Below are positions 27,187 through 36,014 of a stretch of DNA of 64,000 nucleotides, in pieces. Each line of letters opens with the position of its first letter. Position 1 is the first letter of the stretch. The stretch is from an uncultured archaeon (GTDB lineage: Archaea > Thermoproteota > Nitrososphaeria > JACIWG01). Both the position numbers and the translations under genes were made by a program. The notes beneath the pieces are model-generated. The model was not told the origin of the DNA. It was given only the letters and a program-made list of their open reading frames with translations, and did no database searches. The DNA is taken from assembly GCA_938034445.1 (NCBI GenBank), contig CALHLD010000005.1, forward strand, positions 62,001 to 126,000. Direction: 5' to 3'.

Positions 27187-28224
27187 TTAGGGAATAAATA
27201 ATACTTTTCCCGCCTCCCCCTTATCAAGTAATTCGAAGGCTTCTGGAGCATTATCTAAGGAGAATTTGTGGGTTATCACTTTGGTTAAGTCCACTATCTT
27301 ATTTCTGACAAGCATAATGCTTCTGTACCATGTATCAAACATTATCCTACCCGTTATCCCTGAAACTTTCAATTCCTTATAGAGTATCTGGTTTGTTGTA
27401 TCAATTTCTGTAGGCTTCTGTGTTGTCCCAACAAACACAACCTTTCCATTAAGAGCTGCCATATCCAAAGCCTGCTTAACTGCAACATTTGCTCCAGAAA
27501 GTTCTATAACAACATCCGCGCCCTTACCCTCAGTCAACTCCTTAACCCTACTCACTGGATCAACATTTAACACATTTATTGCCTCATCGACTCCAACCTT
27601 TTTTGAAAGATTAAGCCTATATTCCCTAGTATCTGTTGAAATAACCATTGAAGCTCCAGAAATCTTCGCCAACTGTTGGGCGAATAACCCTATAGGCCCG
27701 CATCCTGTGATTACAACAACATCTCCTGGGACAATATTTGCTTCACAAATTGCATGCAATGCTACACCAAACGGTTCAAGTAACGCTCCTTCATCATAGC
27801 TAATTCCATCAGGTATCTTGACTGCTGTGATTTCAGGTAAAACCGTATATGGTGCAAAAGAACCATATAATGTGTCAACACCAAATATCTTCATATTCTT
27901 GCATATGTGCATTCTACCTGTATTACATAGGTAGCATGTTTTACAAGGTATGTGTGTTTCTCCAGCAACCCTATCACCGACCTTCAGTGTCTTCACATTA
28001 TCTCCAACTTTTACAACATCTCCAGAAAATTCGTGCCCTAAAACTCTAGGGAATCCAGGGTTATGTCTTTCTGCATACCCATCCCAATGGTAGTAGTGTA
28101 GGTCCGTACCACATATTGCTGAAGCTCTAACCCTAACAAGCACATCTTCCGGCCCAACTTCAGGTTCCATTATGTCAAAAACTTCTATTCCCGGCCCCTT
28201 TTTGGTTTTACCCACAGCTTTCAT
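27187..28224 (-). CDS. tdh: L-threonine 3-dehydrogenase (zinc MDR family)
   Basis: 345 residues. Catalytic zinc site: AICGTDLHYYHWD and GHEFSG; structural zinc site with four cysteines in CKTCYLCNTGRMHIC; LLEPFGVALHA; and the nucleotide-binding GCGPIGLFAQQLAK. The spacing GETHIPC and ICKN-MKIFGVDT is close to archaeal threonine dehydrogenase. It oxidises threonine to 2-amino-3-oxobutyrate, which yields glycine. Other polyol dehydrogenases of the MDR superfamily cannot be excluded. It is divergent from the NDP-sugar pyrophosphorylase gene; minus-strand TATA at 28256-28267 is about 38 bases upstream. Confidence 0.82.
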   Translation of the reverse strand: MKAVGKTKKGPGIEVFDIMEPEVGPEDVLVRVRASAICGTDLHYYHWDGYAERHNPGFPRVLGHEFSGDVVKVGDNVKTLKVGDRVAGETHIPCKTCYLCNTGRMHICKNMKIFGVDTLYGSFAPYTVLPEITAVKIPDGISYDEGALLEPFGVALHAICEANIVPGDVVVITGCGPIGLFAQQLAKISGASMVISTDTREYRLNLSKKVGVDEAINVLNVDPVSRVKELTEGKGADVVIELSGANVAVKQALDMAALNGKVVFVGTTQKPTEIDTTNQILYKELKVSGITGRIMFDTWYRSIMLVRNKIVDLTKVITHKFSLDNAPEAFELLDKGEAGKVLFIP

Positions 28225-28318
28225 AAGCTATACACCCAAGCTAATGCACGGTAAGCTCATATATAAACTAGTTTCTAAAAAAAGGTTATATATTTTATAT
28301 TTAAACTTAAGTCCTAAT

Positions 28319-29617
28319 ATGAAGCTTGTCTTTTTATGTGGCGGTATTGGGAAAAGAATGTTTCCAATTATGAAGGACAAGTTTTTGTTAAAGTTTCTTG
28401 GAAAAACGTTATTAGAGCATCATATTATACAGGCTTTGAATGCTGGTTTCAGAGATTTTGTTATAATTGGAAACCAAAGTAATGTTGAGCAAATAAGAAA
28501 AATTTGTGATAATATGGATTTGAATGTAGCACTTTTTGTTCAAAAGTCTCCTAAAGGTATGGCTGACGCACTATTGACGGCAAAAGATTATCTTTTAAAT
28601 GATGAAATTTTGGTGGTTAATCCGAACGATATCTTTGACCAAAGTCTATACAATAAGATTTTGGAGGAAAGTAGAAAAGAAAACTATGCTTCTTTTATAA
28701 CGGGATATAGGGTTTCAAAATATTTTCCTGGAGGCTATCTGGTGGTAAATGATGAACTTGAACTTTTAAGCATTCATGAGAAACCTGGTGAAGGGAATGA
28801 GCCCAGTGACCTTGTAAATATTGTTGTACACATGCATAAGGATGTTGAAAGACTTTTCCATTATATTGAGAAAACGAGCAGTGCTAAAGATGATGTATAT
28901 GAATGTGCTTTAACGAGGATGATTGGTGATGGTATCAAGGTTAAGGTTGTAGAGTATTCTGGAAATTGGGTTGCAATCAAATACCCTTGGCATGTTCATG
29001 AAGCTGTAAAATATTTTTTAGACTCTATAAAGGCTCCACTTATTAAAGATTCTGTTAAAGTTTCGGAAAATGTGCTAATCAAAGGTAAGGTGGTTATAGA
29101 GGATGATGTAAAAATTCTTGAGGGAGCAATAGTTAAGGGTCCATGTTATATTGGAAAAAATACTACAGTAGGAAATAATGTTTTGATTAGGGATTATACT
29201 CATGTTGGAGAAAATTGTAGCATAGGATATTCAACTGAAATAGCACGGTCCTATGTTGGAGATAATTGCTTTTTCCATTCAAACTTTATAGGAGATAGTA
29301 TTATATGTGATAATTGCTTTTTTGGCTATGGAACAATAACCGCAAACTATAGACTGGACCAACATACAATAAAGGTTAAAGTTAATGAGAACAAGATTGA
29401 TTCTGGTAGATCTAAGCTTGGTGCGATAGTCGGTGAAGGAACTAGGATAGGAGTGGGTTGTATGATAATGCCTGGCGTAAGGTTGGGGCCGCACTCTTTA
29501 ATTGGGCCTGGAATTATAGTGTATGATGATGTGGGGCCAAATAAAAAGGTTTTATTAAAACAAGAATATTATACAATAGATAGTGTGGGTGGCACAAATG
29601 ATGCAAAAAAGGTATGA
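28319..29617 (+). CDS. Nucleotidyltransferase with left-handed beta-helix (GlmU/ManC-like)
   Basis: 432 residues from ATG 28319. N-terminal sugar-nucleotide pyrophosphorylase domain: VFLCGGIGKRMFPIMKD, VVNPNDIFDQS. C-terminal hexapeptide beta-helix from about residue 250 (IKGKVVIEDDVKILEG..., GTRIGVGCMIMPGVRLGP). It probably makes a UDP- or dTDP-sugar, perhaps UDP-GlcNAc, and fits the amino-sugar cluster. The conserved KP of the motif is altered (KFLLKFL). An ORF opening further upstream at 28172 overlaps tdh and is not a true start: the TATA element at 28286-28302 lies 29 bases before the chosen ATG. Confidence 0.82.
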   Translation: MKLVFLCGGIGKRMFPIMKDKFLLKFLGKTLLEHHIIQALNAGFRDFVIIGNQSNVEQIRKICDNMDLNVALFVQKSPKGMADALLTAKDYLLNDEILVVNPNDIFDQSLYNKILEESRKENYASFITGYRVSKYFPGGYLVVNDELELLSIHEKPGEGNEPSDLVNIVVHMHKDVERLFHYIEKTSSAKDDVYECALTRMIGDGIKVKVVEYSGNWVAIKYPWHVHEAVKYFLDSIKAPLIKDSVKVSENVLIKGKVVIEDDVKILEGAIVKGPCYIGKNTTVGNNVLIRDYTHVGENCSIGYSTEIARSYVGDNCFFHSNFIGDSIICDNCFFGYGTITANYRLDQHTIKVKVNENKIDSGRSKLGAIVGEGTRIGVGCMIMPGVRLGPHSLIGPGIIVYDDVGPNKKVLLKQEYYTIDSVGGTNDAKKV

Positions 29618-30665
29618 ACATAATATGATAAAAGAAATACTTGAAGAGCCTACAGTACTATATAGGACATTTGAGAAAAATAGGAAGGAAGTGGAAAGAG
29701 TGTCTAACAATATTCTGAGAAGGTTTAAGGGAACAATATATTTAACTGGTTCTGGAACGAGTTTTCATGCACTATTATCTTTTCAATACCTGTTTTTTCA
29801 ATTATCTGGAACATATGCTACTGCCATATATGCTTCAGAATTCCCGCTATGGATTCCGGAAACTTCTTCACCGTCAATAGTTTTAGCTGTAAGCCAGTCT
29901 GGTGAAAGTTCAGATGTGCTTAATGCGATAAAATGGGCTGATAAACTAAAGTTCTATAAAATCGGTATAACAAACAGGGTGGGTAGTCAACTTTCGCTCC
30001 TATCTAATGATGTTCTATACACGTACGCTGGGGAAGAGAAAGCGTTGGCTGCAACCAAAACCTATGTTGCACAGTTAATTGTGTTATTTTCTTTGGCCTC
30101 AAATCTTGCTTATTTGCTGGGGAAGGTTCAGAATAGTCAGTATTATAACCTTATTAGTGATTTAGAAAATGCCCACTCTAAAGTTAAGCTTACAATAGAC
30201 AAGAATATAGATAGGATAGAAAATTTTGCAAAAGACGTCTCGTATGTTGATAGAGTGTTTGTTTTAGGTGCTGGTTTTCTGTACCCTTCAGCAATTGAGG
30301 GCTCACTTAAGTTAAAAGAAACATGTACACTACCTTCTGAAGGTTTTGCGTTAAGAGAGTTTCTTCATGGTCCAATACAGTTGGTAAATGAAAAAAGTTT
30401 GACAATAATCTTGGGCCACAGTAATATTGGTGAAAGGTTATATTCTGATTTGATAAATAGGATTAAAAATTTTGGAGGGAAAATATTGTTTATTAACGAC
30501 AGTTTAACAGGATATAATGTTGATGAGCAGCTTGTTTTAGACGCATCTTATACAATTTCACCAATAGTATATGCTCCAATGATTCAAATTCTCGCATACT
30601 ATCTTGCGATAGCAAAAGGTTTAAACCCTGACTCTCCAGAAAAATTGAGTAAGGTGGTAAAGTGA
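29598..30665 (+). CDS. SIS-domain aldose/ketose isomerase (glucosamine-6-phosphate isomerase/deaminase type)
   Basis: 355 residues with two SIS subdomains and no glutaminase domain. The N-terminal KRYEHNMIKEILEEP matches the start of the GlmS isomerase domain. GSGTSFHALLSFQ, SQSGESSDVLN, LKLKETCTLPSEG and the REFLHGP segment match sugar-phosphate sites, and the end NPDSPEKLSKVV carries the lysine seen in GlmS. It would interconvert fructose-6-phosphate and glucosamine-6-phosphate using free ammonia. ATG 29598 has GGTGG (29588-29592) as binding site and overlaps the end of the nucleotidyltransferase gene by 20 bases; GTG 29583 is less likely. Confidence 0.82.
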   Translation: MMQKRYEHNMIKEILEEPTVLYRTFEKNRKEVERVSNNILRRFKGTIYLTGSGTSFHALLSFQYLFFQLSGTYATAIYASEFPLWIPETSSPSIVLAVSQSGESSDVLNAIKWADKLKFYKIGITNRVGSQLSLLSNDVLYTYAGEEKALAATKTYVAQLIVLFSLASNLAYLLGKVQNSQYYNLISDLENAHSKVKLTIDKNIDRIENFAKDVSYVDRVFVLGAGFLYPSAIEGSLKLKETCTLPSEGFALREFLHGPIQLVNEKSLTIILGHSNIGERLYSDLINRIKNFGGKILFINDSLTGYNVDEQLVLDASYTISPIVYAPMIQILAYYLAIAKGLNPDSPEKLSKVVK

Positions 30666-31339
30666 CATACACACATATCATGTTTGGATTAGAAAACACA
30701 TTATATGATACTGACCTACAGCTTTCAATGGCAAGAATGAATGCAGTAAAGGCTATGATTGCTGAAGGTCTCCCTTTAAACCATGAATCATTATATATGA
30801 TGCTTGAACAGATTGTTAAAGAATATGGTGTACACTTTCCAAAACATTTTGATATTTTGGTTGAAAGGATCGGTGTAAAATATTCTCCTAGAATAATTGC
30901 AGCTGGTGTGTTAGCGTATAGGGAAACAAGCCACGTATATCTTAAACCTTATCCTGATGTGCAATCCACTCTCCTAGCATTAAGGGATAAGGGTGTAAAG
31001 CTTTACCTAATAACTTCCGGCCCTCCAGTAAAGCAATGGCAAAAGATTCTATCACTAAACCTTGGGCACCTATTCCACGAAGTTTTTATCGAAGAAAGGT
31101 CGGAAATAATGGGTGGGCTTTCAAAAGATTTTCTAAAAAATGTATTAGACCAGCTTCCTGTTGATAAAAATAGTATACTAGCTGTATCCGGTCTGGAAAA
31201 TGAAATAAGTGTTTTTAAGGAATTCGATATCCCTTCTGCACTTGTGGTAAGAGGTGCAAGCAAATATAGTGCTGAAAAAGCAAAGTATTTGGCAACTTAT
31301 GTTATAGAATCTCTTGAAAAGATTCTAAAAATAGTGTAG
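30662..31339 (+). CDS. HAD-like protein with lost catalytic aspartates (pseudo-phosphatase)
   Basis: 225 residues, HAD superfamily subfamily I cap (archaeal CTE7-like, TIGR02253-like pattern). The first motif, normally F-D-L-D-x-T, reads FGLENTLYDTD: Gly9 and Glu11 replace the nucleophile and acid Asp. Motif IV, normally GD-x3-ND, reads SGLENEISVF, so both metal aspartates are missing. Motif II (ITSGPP) is kept. Ordinary phosphatase activity is not expected. GTG start at 30662 shares bases with the TGA of the isomerase gene, so it is coupled to amino-sugar enzymes; a scaffold or allosteric role is possible. Confidence 0.82.
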   Translation: MTYTHIMFGLENTLYDTDLQLSMARMNAVKAMIAEGLPLNHESLYMMLEQIVKEYGVHFPKHFDILVERIGVKYSPRIIAAGVLAYRETSHVYLKPYPDVQSTLLALRDKGVKLYLITSGPPVKQWQKILSLNLGHLFHEVFIEERSEIMGGLSKDFLKNVLDQLPVDKNSILAVSGLENEISVFKEFDIPSALVVRGASKYSAEKAKYLATYVIESLEKILKIV

Positions 31340-31390
31340 GTGCTACGGAATATTGAATTTAAATTTTAGCTCATGAGTGTGTAAAAAGTA

Positions 31391-32527
31391 ATGTTTGCTT
31401 TAGAAGCTAGTACGGTGATTACTCCAACTAAAATTTTGAAAGACACCTATATCATAGTTAGTAATGGAAAAATTGTTAGATTAGCTAAAACTTTACCAAA
31501 AAATTTTGAGAAAGTTGATTCCTACGAAAAATGTATAATTGCTCCTGGCTTCGTAGATATTCACACACATGGCGGTTTCGGTTTTGATATTATGTGCTCT
31601 AATGTAAACGATATAAGAAAGTTTATTGGAAGGCTTCCTGAAACTGGTGTAACTTCCTTTGTCCCATCCACTGTCACAGACAGTTTCGAAAACTTGAAGC
31701 TGTTTTCAGAAAAGTTTTCTAGTATAGGATATGTAAAAGGTTCTGAAGTTGTTGGAATACATTTTGAAGGTCCATACATTAATATTAATATGGCTGGAGC
31801 GCAATCTAGAGCATATATTAGAGCTCCATCTGTTGAAGAAGTTAAAGTGTTAACTGGTTTCTTTAATAGTGTCAGGAAAAGAGTTACAGTGGCTCCTGAA
31901 GTGGAAGGTGGCATAGACTTTATTAAAACATTAAGGGGTTTGAACATTATCGTATCAATAGGCCATACAGAAGCATCTTATCATCAGGCTCTTCAAGCCT
32001 TTTCCGCTGGAGCTAGAATTGTAACGCACATTTTTAATAGAATGAAATCTTTTCATCATAGGGAACCTGGTGCTGTCTGTGCAGCATTAAATTGTAAAAA
32101 TGTTTATGCTGAAACAATTTTAGACATGGTTCATCTACATCCTGCTACAGTAGAATTAGTGTATAGATGTAAGGGTTCAAAAAAGATGGTGCTTGTAACG
32201 GATTCGGTTGCGGGGGCTGGTTTAGGTGACGGCACATTTAAGCTAGGTCCAACAGAAATTAATGTGGTAGCTGGGGTGCCTAGGCTTCCTGATGGTACGC
32301 TTGCAGGTAGCACTTTAACGATGGATAAGGCTGTTAAGAATGCTGTTAAAATCGGTATTCCATTTATAAAAGCTCTAGAGATGGCTACTTTGACTCCATG
32401 CAAAGCTATGATGGTAAGGGGAAAGGGGTGTATAGTGGAAGGTAATGACGCTGACCTTATAGTTTTAGACAAGGACTTGAATGTTGTTGCAACATACTTA
32501 AAAGGAGAAAAATTTTTCCTTCTCTAA
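31391..32527 (+). CDS. nagA: N-acetylglucosamine-6-phosphate deacetylase
   Basis: 378 residues, amidohydrolase fold. Visible metal and substrate residues: VDIHTHGGFGFDI, HFEGPYIN, SIGHTEASY, THIFNRM and TDSVAGAGLGDG, with the conserved FHHREPGAV. It removes the acetyl group from GlcNAc-6-phosphate, linking to the isomerase upstream. A TATA-like ATTTAAATTTT at about 31352-31363 lies 28-39 bases before the ATG, so it may have its own promoter in addition to readthrough. An AT-rich self-complementary stretch overlaps its end (around 32502-32523) and may help termination. Confidence 0.92.
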   Translation: MFALEASTVITPTKILKDTYIIVSNGKIVRLAKTLPKNFEKVDSYEKCIIAPGFVDIHTHGGFGFDIMCSNVNDIRKFIGRLPETGVTSFVPSTVTDSFENLKLFSEKFSSIGYVKGSEVVGIHFEGPYININMAGAQSRAYIRAPSVEEVKVLTGFFNSVRKRVTVAPEVEGGIDFIKTLRGLNIIVSIGHTEASYHQALQAFSAGARIVTHIFNRMKSFHHREPGAVCAALNCKNVYAETILDMVHLHPATVELVYRCKGSKKMVLVTDSVAGAGLGDGTFKLGPTEINVVAGVPRLPDGTLAGSTLTMDKAVKNAVKIGIPFIKALEMATLTPCKAMMVRGKGCIVEGNDADLIVLDKDLNVVATYLKGEKFFLL

Positions 32528-32588
32528 ATTCTGTTTAATACTTGCACACAGCTCCATTTACCCCAGCCTATGATGAATTATATTGACG

Positions 32589-32680
32589 ACTAACCCATGG
32601 ATAATTTTCATGAATATTTCTTACAGTAAATCCATTTACGTGTACCTATCTCACTTGAAAATATTCATGTGTTGGCTAGT
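32589..32680. repeat. Imperfect inverted repeat in the gap between nagA and the AAA ATPase
   Basis: In the 191-base gap between convergent genes, ACTAACC plus CATGAATATTT (32589-32595, 32609-32619) faces AAATATTCATG plus GGCTAGT (32659-32669, 32674-32680). Inside it, GTAAA-tcca-TTTAC (32626-32639) is a second, perfect small palindrome. The arrangement could fold as a long stem with nested hairpin. It may be a bidirectional terminator, a small mobile-element remnant or a structured RNA; it has no recognised family. Confidence 0.45.
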
Positions 32681-32718
32681 ATGCTAAAGCAATAAGACTT
32701 CTGTACGAAAAGCTGGAT

Positions 32719-33969
32719 TCATGTTAGAAGCCAGTACCACAATGGTATAGCCTCTATATCATCTATTTTTCCTCTATAGTTCCAGGTTAATATTATAGTT
32801 TTTTTGGGTTTTAGCTCTCTTTGCGCCTTCTTCAAGGCTTTTATCTCTCTTTCTTTAATCATGTCTTCCGCATACGTTACCTGTATCAGCTCGTGTGCCT
32901 CGAAATTCTTGCTTACTACGAAATCCACTTCAGCTCCACCCCTTTTCCCATATTCTCTCCAGTAATATATTTCCCCTACTCCCCTTCTCAGAAGCTCTAG
33001 GTAGACGACGTTTTCCATGGCTCTCGATATCGAAAATTCATATCCTAATACTGTAGGATATCCAGTATCTATTATGTAAAGCTTCTTAGGATAAATCTTC
33101 CTCTTCCTTTCACTTTTTTGAAAGATCTCAACCGTGAACGCAAAATATGTGTCCCTTGCCCTATTAAATAGTTCTATAACTCTCTCCTTACCTATTGAAA
33201 AACCTATTGTTCTAAGGTAGCTGTACACTCTGTTCACGGTTGTGGGCTGCGCGTAGTTCGCTATAAGGTATAGTGCAAATGCATCTGCTAAAGAAGTTCC
33301 ACCAAGGTCTCTAACCAATACAGAGTCAAAGTATGCTTTTAGTAAACGTTCTTTGTTGTTTTCAAGCACCGTTGCTGGATAAGCTCCATAATAGAGGTAT
33401 TCTCTTAGTGAAGACAATATTTTCCCTCTTTCCTCACTATAGAGTAGGATTTCAGGTTTAGGCTTATAGCCTAGAAATAACAAATATTCCCTAAATGATA
33501 GAGGATAAATTTCGTAACCAACACATCTACCCCTCAATTCTTCAGCAATATTCTTTGAAGTTAAGAGAGAAGAAGATCCGGAGATGTATATTCTAGCATC
33601 TAATCGTTTCCTAAACCATCCCCCGTACCCTTTCACGACTTGCACTTCATCAAGGAATATGTATCTTGGCCTCTTGCCAGTAAGCTCATAGAAAGCCACA
33701 AGCATGTCATCCAAATCAGATGCAGTTACACCCTTTAATCTTATATGTTCAAAATCAATATAAAGAATTTCATCTAAACCAGCTTTACCACTTTCAACAA
33801 GTCTCTTAATAGTTAAGAATAGAAGGTAAGTTTTGCCAGACCTTCTACTGCCAGCAACAGCAATAATAAGATTTGAATCTAGTGGTAAAACAATTTCTCT
33901 ATCTCTAACCTCCGGAATGCCTTGACGAAGCCACTCTGCTATAACATACTTAAAATCTTCAGTTCTCAT
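32719..33969 (-). CDS. Archaeal AAA ATPase with C-terminal DUF4143 domain
   Basis: 416 residues. AAA_14 ATPase: Walker A AGSRRSGKTYLLF (about residue 39), Walker B RYIFLDEVQVV (about residue 120), sensor SGSSSLL, then winged-helix-like middle part and the C-terminal DUF4143 domain with a restriction-endonuclease-like end (EVDFVVSKNFEAHELIQVTY). Such ATPases are common in archaeal genomes, often in many variable copies, and their role is unknown, though mobile-element or nucleic-acid functions have been suggested. The upstream palindrome (33984-34028) encloses its TATA box, suggesting tight self-control. Confidence 0.85.
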   Translation of the reverse strand: MRTEDFKYVIAEWLRQGIPEVRDREIVLPLDSNLIIAVAGSRRSGKTYLLFLTIKRLVESGKAGLDEILYIDFEHIRLKGVTASDLDDMLVAFYELTGKRPRYIFLDEVQVVKGYGGWFRKRLDARIYISGSSSLLTSKNIAEELRGRCVGYEIYPLSFREYLLFLGYKPKPEILLYSEERGKILSSLREYLYYGAYPATVLENNKERLLKAYFDSVLVRDLGGTSLADAFALYLIANYAQPTTVNRVYSYLRTIGFSIGKERVIELFNRARDTYFAFTVEIFQKSERKRKIYPKKLYIIDTGYPTVLGYEFSISRAMENVVYLELLRRGVGEIYYWREYGKRGGAEVDFVVSKNFEAHELIQVTYAEDMIKEREIKALKKAQRELKPKKTIILTWNYRGKIDDIEAIPLWYWLLT

Positions 33970-33983
33970 AAATCACCATATTA

Positions 33984-34028
33984 GTCTATAATGGACCAAT
34001 TTATAAATAATACTGGTCCATATAAGAC
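33984..34028 (-). promoter_or_regulatory. Palindromic operator surrounding the TATA box of the AAA ATPase gene
   Basis: ATGGACCA (33991-33998) and TGGTCCAT (34014-34021) form an 8-base perfect inverted repeat spaced by 15 bases; with mismatches the arms extend to about 15 bases (33984-33998 and 34014-34028). The spacer contains the minus-strand TATA-like ATTTATAAAT (about 34000-34009), about 35 bases before the ATG at 33969. A bound dimeric protein would block TBP. The regulator is unknown. Confidence 0.6.
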
Positions 34029-34067
34029 CACTTTTATTATTCTTTCCATATGAATTCCCTCTCTTTT

Positions 34068-35945
34068 TTATTCGAACCAGTTGCTAAGCATTGCATGTTC
34101 GTTTTTATAGCCTTGCTTTTCTAGTCCCAAAGGTTCAAGAATCTGCGCCATCATAGTGTACATGTTAGAAATATAATCTTGTACATTTATCTCATCCTTT
34201 TTTACAATGTTGATGGGTTTTACCGTAAACTTGTTTCCCTTGTAATAGAATGGTTTAACTTTTGCAAATGTTATCATTTGACCCTTTTTCAGCTTATATC
34301 CTGAATCGATGAGCTGGATTGCACACTGGTAGGATTGTGCATTAACATTTGAACCCAATATCTCATCAGGATTTTTATGTAATATTACGGAAAATCCCAT
34401 ATCCTCTACTTTAAATCTTCTTTGTAAAATTTCTTTCCTCCTTTCCTCTAAAATTCTATTAATCTTTTCCTTTACTCTCGGTATATCCTCCAAAGTATCT
34501 ATTTTTGAAAGCTCTACTGCAGTCTCCTTCAAAATCTTTTTGACGAACGCTGGCGTATTAGACTTATAAGCTGCTAATCCCTTTGGGTCTATTCTTCCAT
34601 CATCGAAGATACCAAGATAGGCCTTTTTTGCAGTAGAAAATACACATACCTTATACTTCCTATCAACAGCTAAATCTAGTCCAAGCTCATTTTTAACTCG
34701 GTTAACCAAAGTTTGCACCTGTTTATATTCGGGATTTACTATAAAAAGGGAATCAGTGTCTCCGTAAACTGGCTTTAGTCCACTATCTAAAGCGATTTTC
34801 CAAGCAGCTTTTAAAGCATTTCTCGCGTATGCTGTTATTGATTCTGCTAGGGAAGGGCTTGCTAAGCCTCTAATCCTTATCGTGACACCATAGCATATTA
34901 CTAGTATAGTTTTTAGTATGTCGGAAACGATTTTTGCCCTATTATCGCCCTCTTTCCCCCTCCTCTTATAATATTTAATACGCAGGTCCTTTAACGCGCC
35001 TATTAAAACAGAATATTTTCCCCTTCTTAGCATACAGACATGATGCTTTTCTCCTGGAACCAAATTTTTTGCACATTCAGCATGTCCACAGTTTACAGTT
35101 TCGTGGGATAGGTTGTATACGTCAATGCAGCTTGGATAAAGTGACTCATAATCTAAAACATATGTATTTAAAAACACCCCCTTTTCAGGGGCTATAACTA
35201 GAGCTGCCTTACCATACACTCCCCTTGAACTCTCTCCTCTTGCAAACTCTTCTGCTGTAGGTATAATATAGCCTTCACTTTTTAAACATAAGTAATATAG
35301 TGCTTTAATAAAATAGCTTGGAGGCATTCTCTTAAAAGCTAAGGGTGTATTCGTTATCCTTGAAAGGTATATTGCCTGCAGCATTCTACCTTTATCGTAA
35401 CCAAATCTTTTTGCAATATCTTCTGTTATTTCAGGTAAAGGTTGTTCTATAACTTCAAAAAATTTTTTTGCATAATAATATTTTATTGGATCACCATCTA
35501 ATAGGCTGCTAAAATTTTCATTAAAATGGCGGTCTTCAACTTCTATTGGCGTATACTCTTTTCCAAGGACATCGTATTGTATTCCAAAGCGGATATTTTT
35601 TTCAAATACATATTTCTCTATGGGTGAAAGCTCGTCCTCCCAAACTCTTTTAACCCTATACCTTAAACTTTTAAGACTCTCTTCACTTCCAAAAATTTTA
35701 TAATATTCTTCTTCTTTATCTAAAAAAAGGTTTTTCCTTACCTCATATGATATATTGCAGCCCAAATTCGCTATATAATCAAAAACCTCTTTTCCTTCTT
35801 CGCCAGAAATGTAAATGTAGGGATAGAACCTTTTATCGTCAATCCACCTAACTATTCCACCATTCTCCAAAAGATAGTATAACTCAACCTTATCTTCCGT
35901 ATATTTGCAGTCAATTAAAAGTCCTCCAGAACCCAAAATTATCAC
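34068..35945 (-). CDS. Family B DNA polymerase lacking the 3'-5' exonuclease domain
   Basis: 625 residues, short for PolB (usually about 750-800). The N-terminal domain runs to NIRFGIQYDV (about 117-125). The exonuclease domain, normally the next 150-200 residues with D-x-E, N-x3-F/Y-D and Y-x3-D motifs, is reduced to a linker of roughly 25 residues before the DGDPIKYYYAKKF helix (150-162). The catalytic core is intact: motif A DYESLYPS (265-272), motif C YGDTDS (394-399), and a cysteine/histidine cluster CGHAECAKN with HHVC (286-304). Motif B is unusual: KTILVICYG (345-353), where NS-YG is typical. A polymerase without proofreading fits a damage-tolerance PolB2-like role. GTG start at 35945. 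Confidence 0.85.
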   Translation of the reverse strand: MIILGSGGLLIDCKYTEDKVELYYLLENGGIVRWIDDKRFYPYIYISGEEGKEVFDYIANLGCNISYEVRKNLFLDKEEEYYKIFGSEESLKSLRYRVKRVWEDELSPIEKYVFEKNIRFGIQYDVLGKEYTPIEVEDRHFNENFSSLLDGDPIKYYYAKKFFEVIEQPLPEITEDIAKRFGYDKGRMLQAIYLSRITNTPLAFKRMPPSYFIKALYYLCLKSEGYIIPTAEEFARGESSRGVYGKAALVIAPEKGVFLNTYVLDYESLYPSCIDVYNLSHETVNCGHAECAKNLVPGEKHHVCMLRRGKYSVLIGALKDLRIKYYKRRGKEGDNRAKIVSDILKTILVICYGVTIRIRGLASPSLAESITAYARNALKAAWKIALDSGLKPVYGDTDSLFIVNPEYKQVQTLVNRVKNELGLDLAVDRKYKVCVFSTAKKAYLGIFDDGRIDPKGLAAYKSNTPAFVKKILKETAVELSKIDTLEDIPRVKEKINRILEERRKEILQRRFKVEDMGFSVILHKNPDEILGSNVNAQSYQCAIQLIDSGYKLKKGQMITFAKVKPFYYKGNKFTVKPINIVKKDEINVQDYISNMYTMMAQILEPLGLEKQGYKNEHAMLSNWFE

Positions 35946-36014
35946 TAAACACTAATTGTTAGTAGACTTTTTGGATTATAAATTTTGTGGCCTAAAAATT
36001 ATGTTCAAATCCAT

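Noticed and set aside
28172-28318. Longer N-terminus for the nucleotidyltransferase
   Set aside because: It would overlap the tdh gene and the TATA element, and the family motif begins at the ATG at 28319.
32565-32680. C/D box small RNA (an ATGATGA sequence near 32567)
   Set aside because: A matching D box and guide region were not found.
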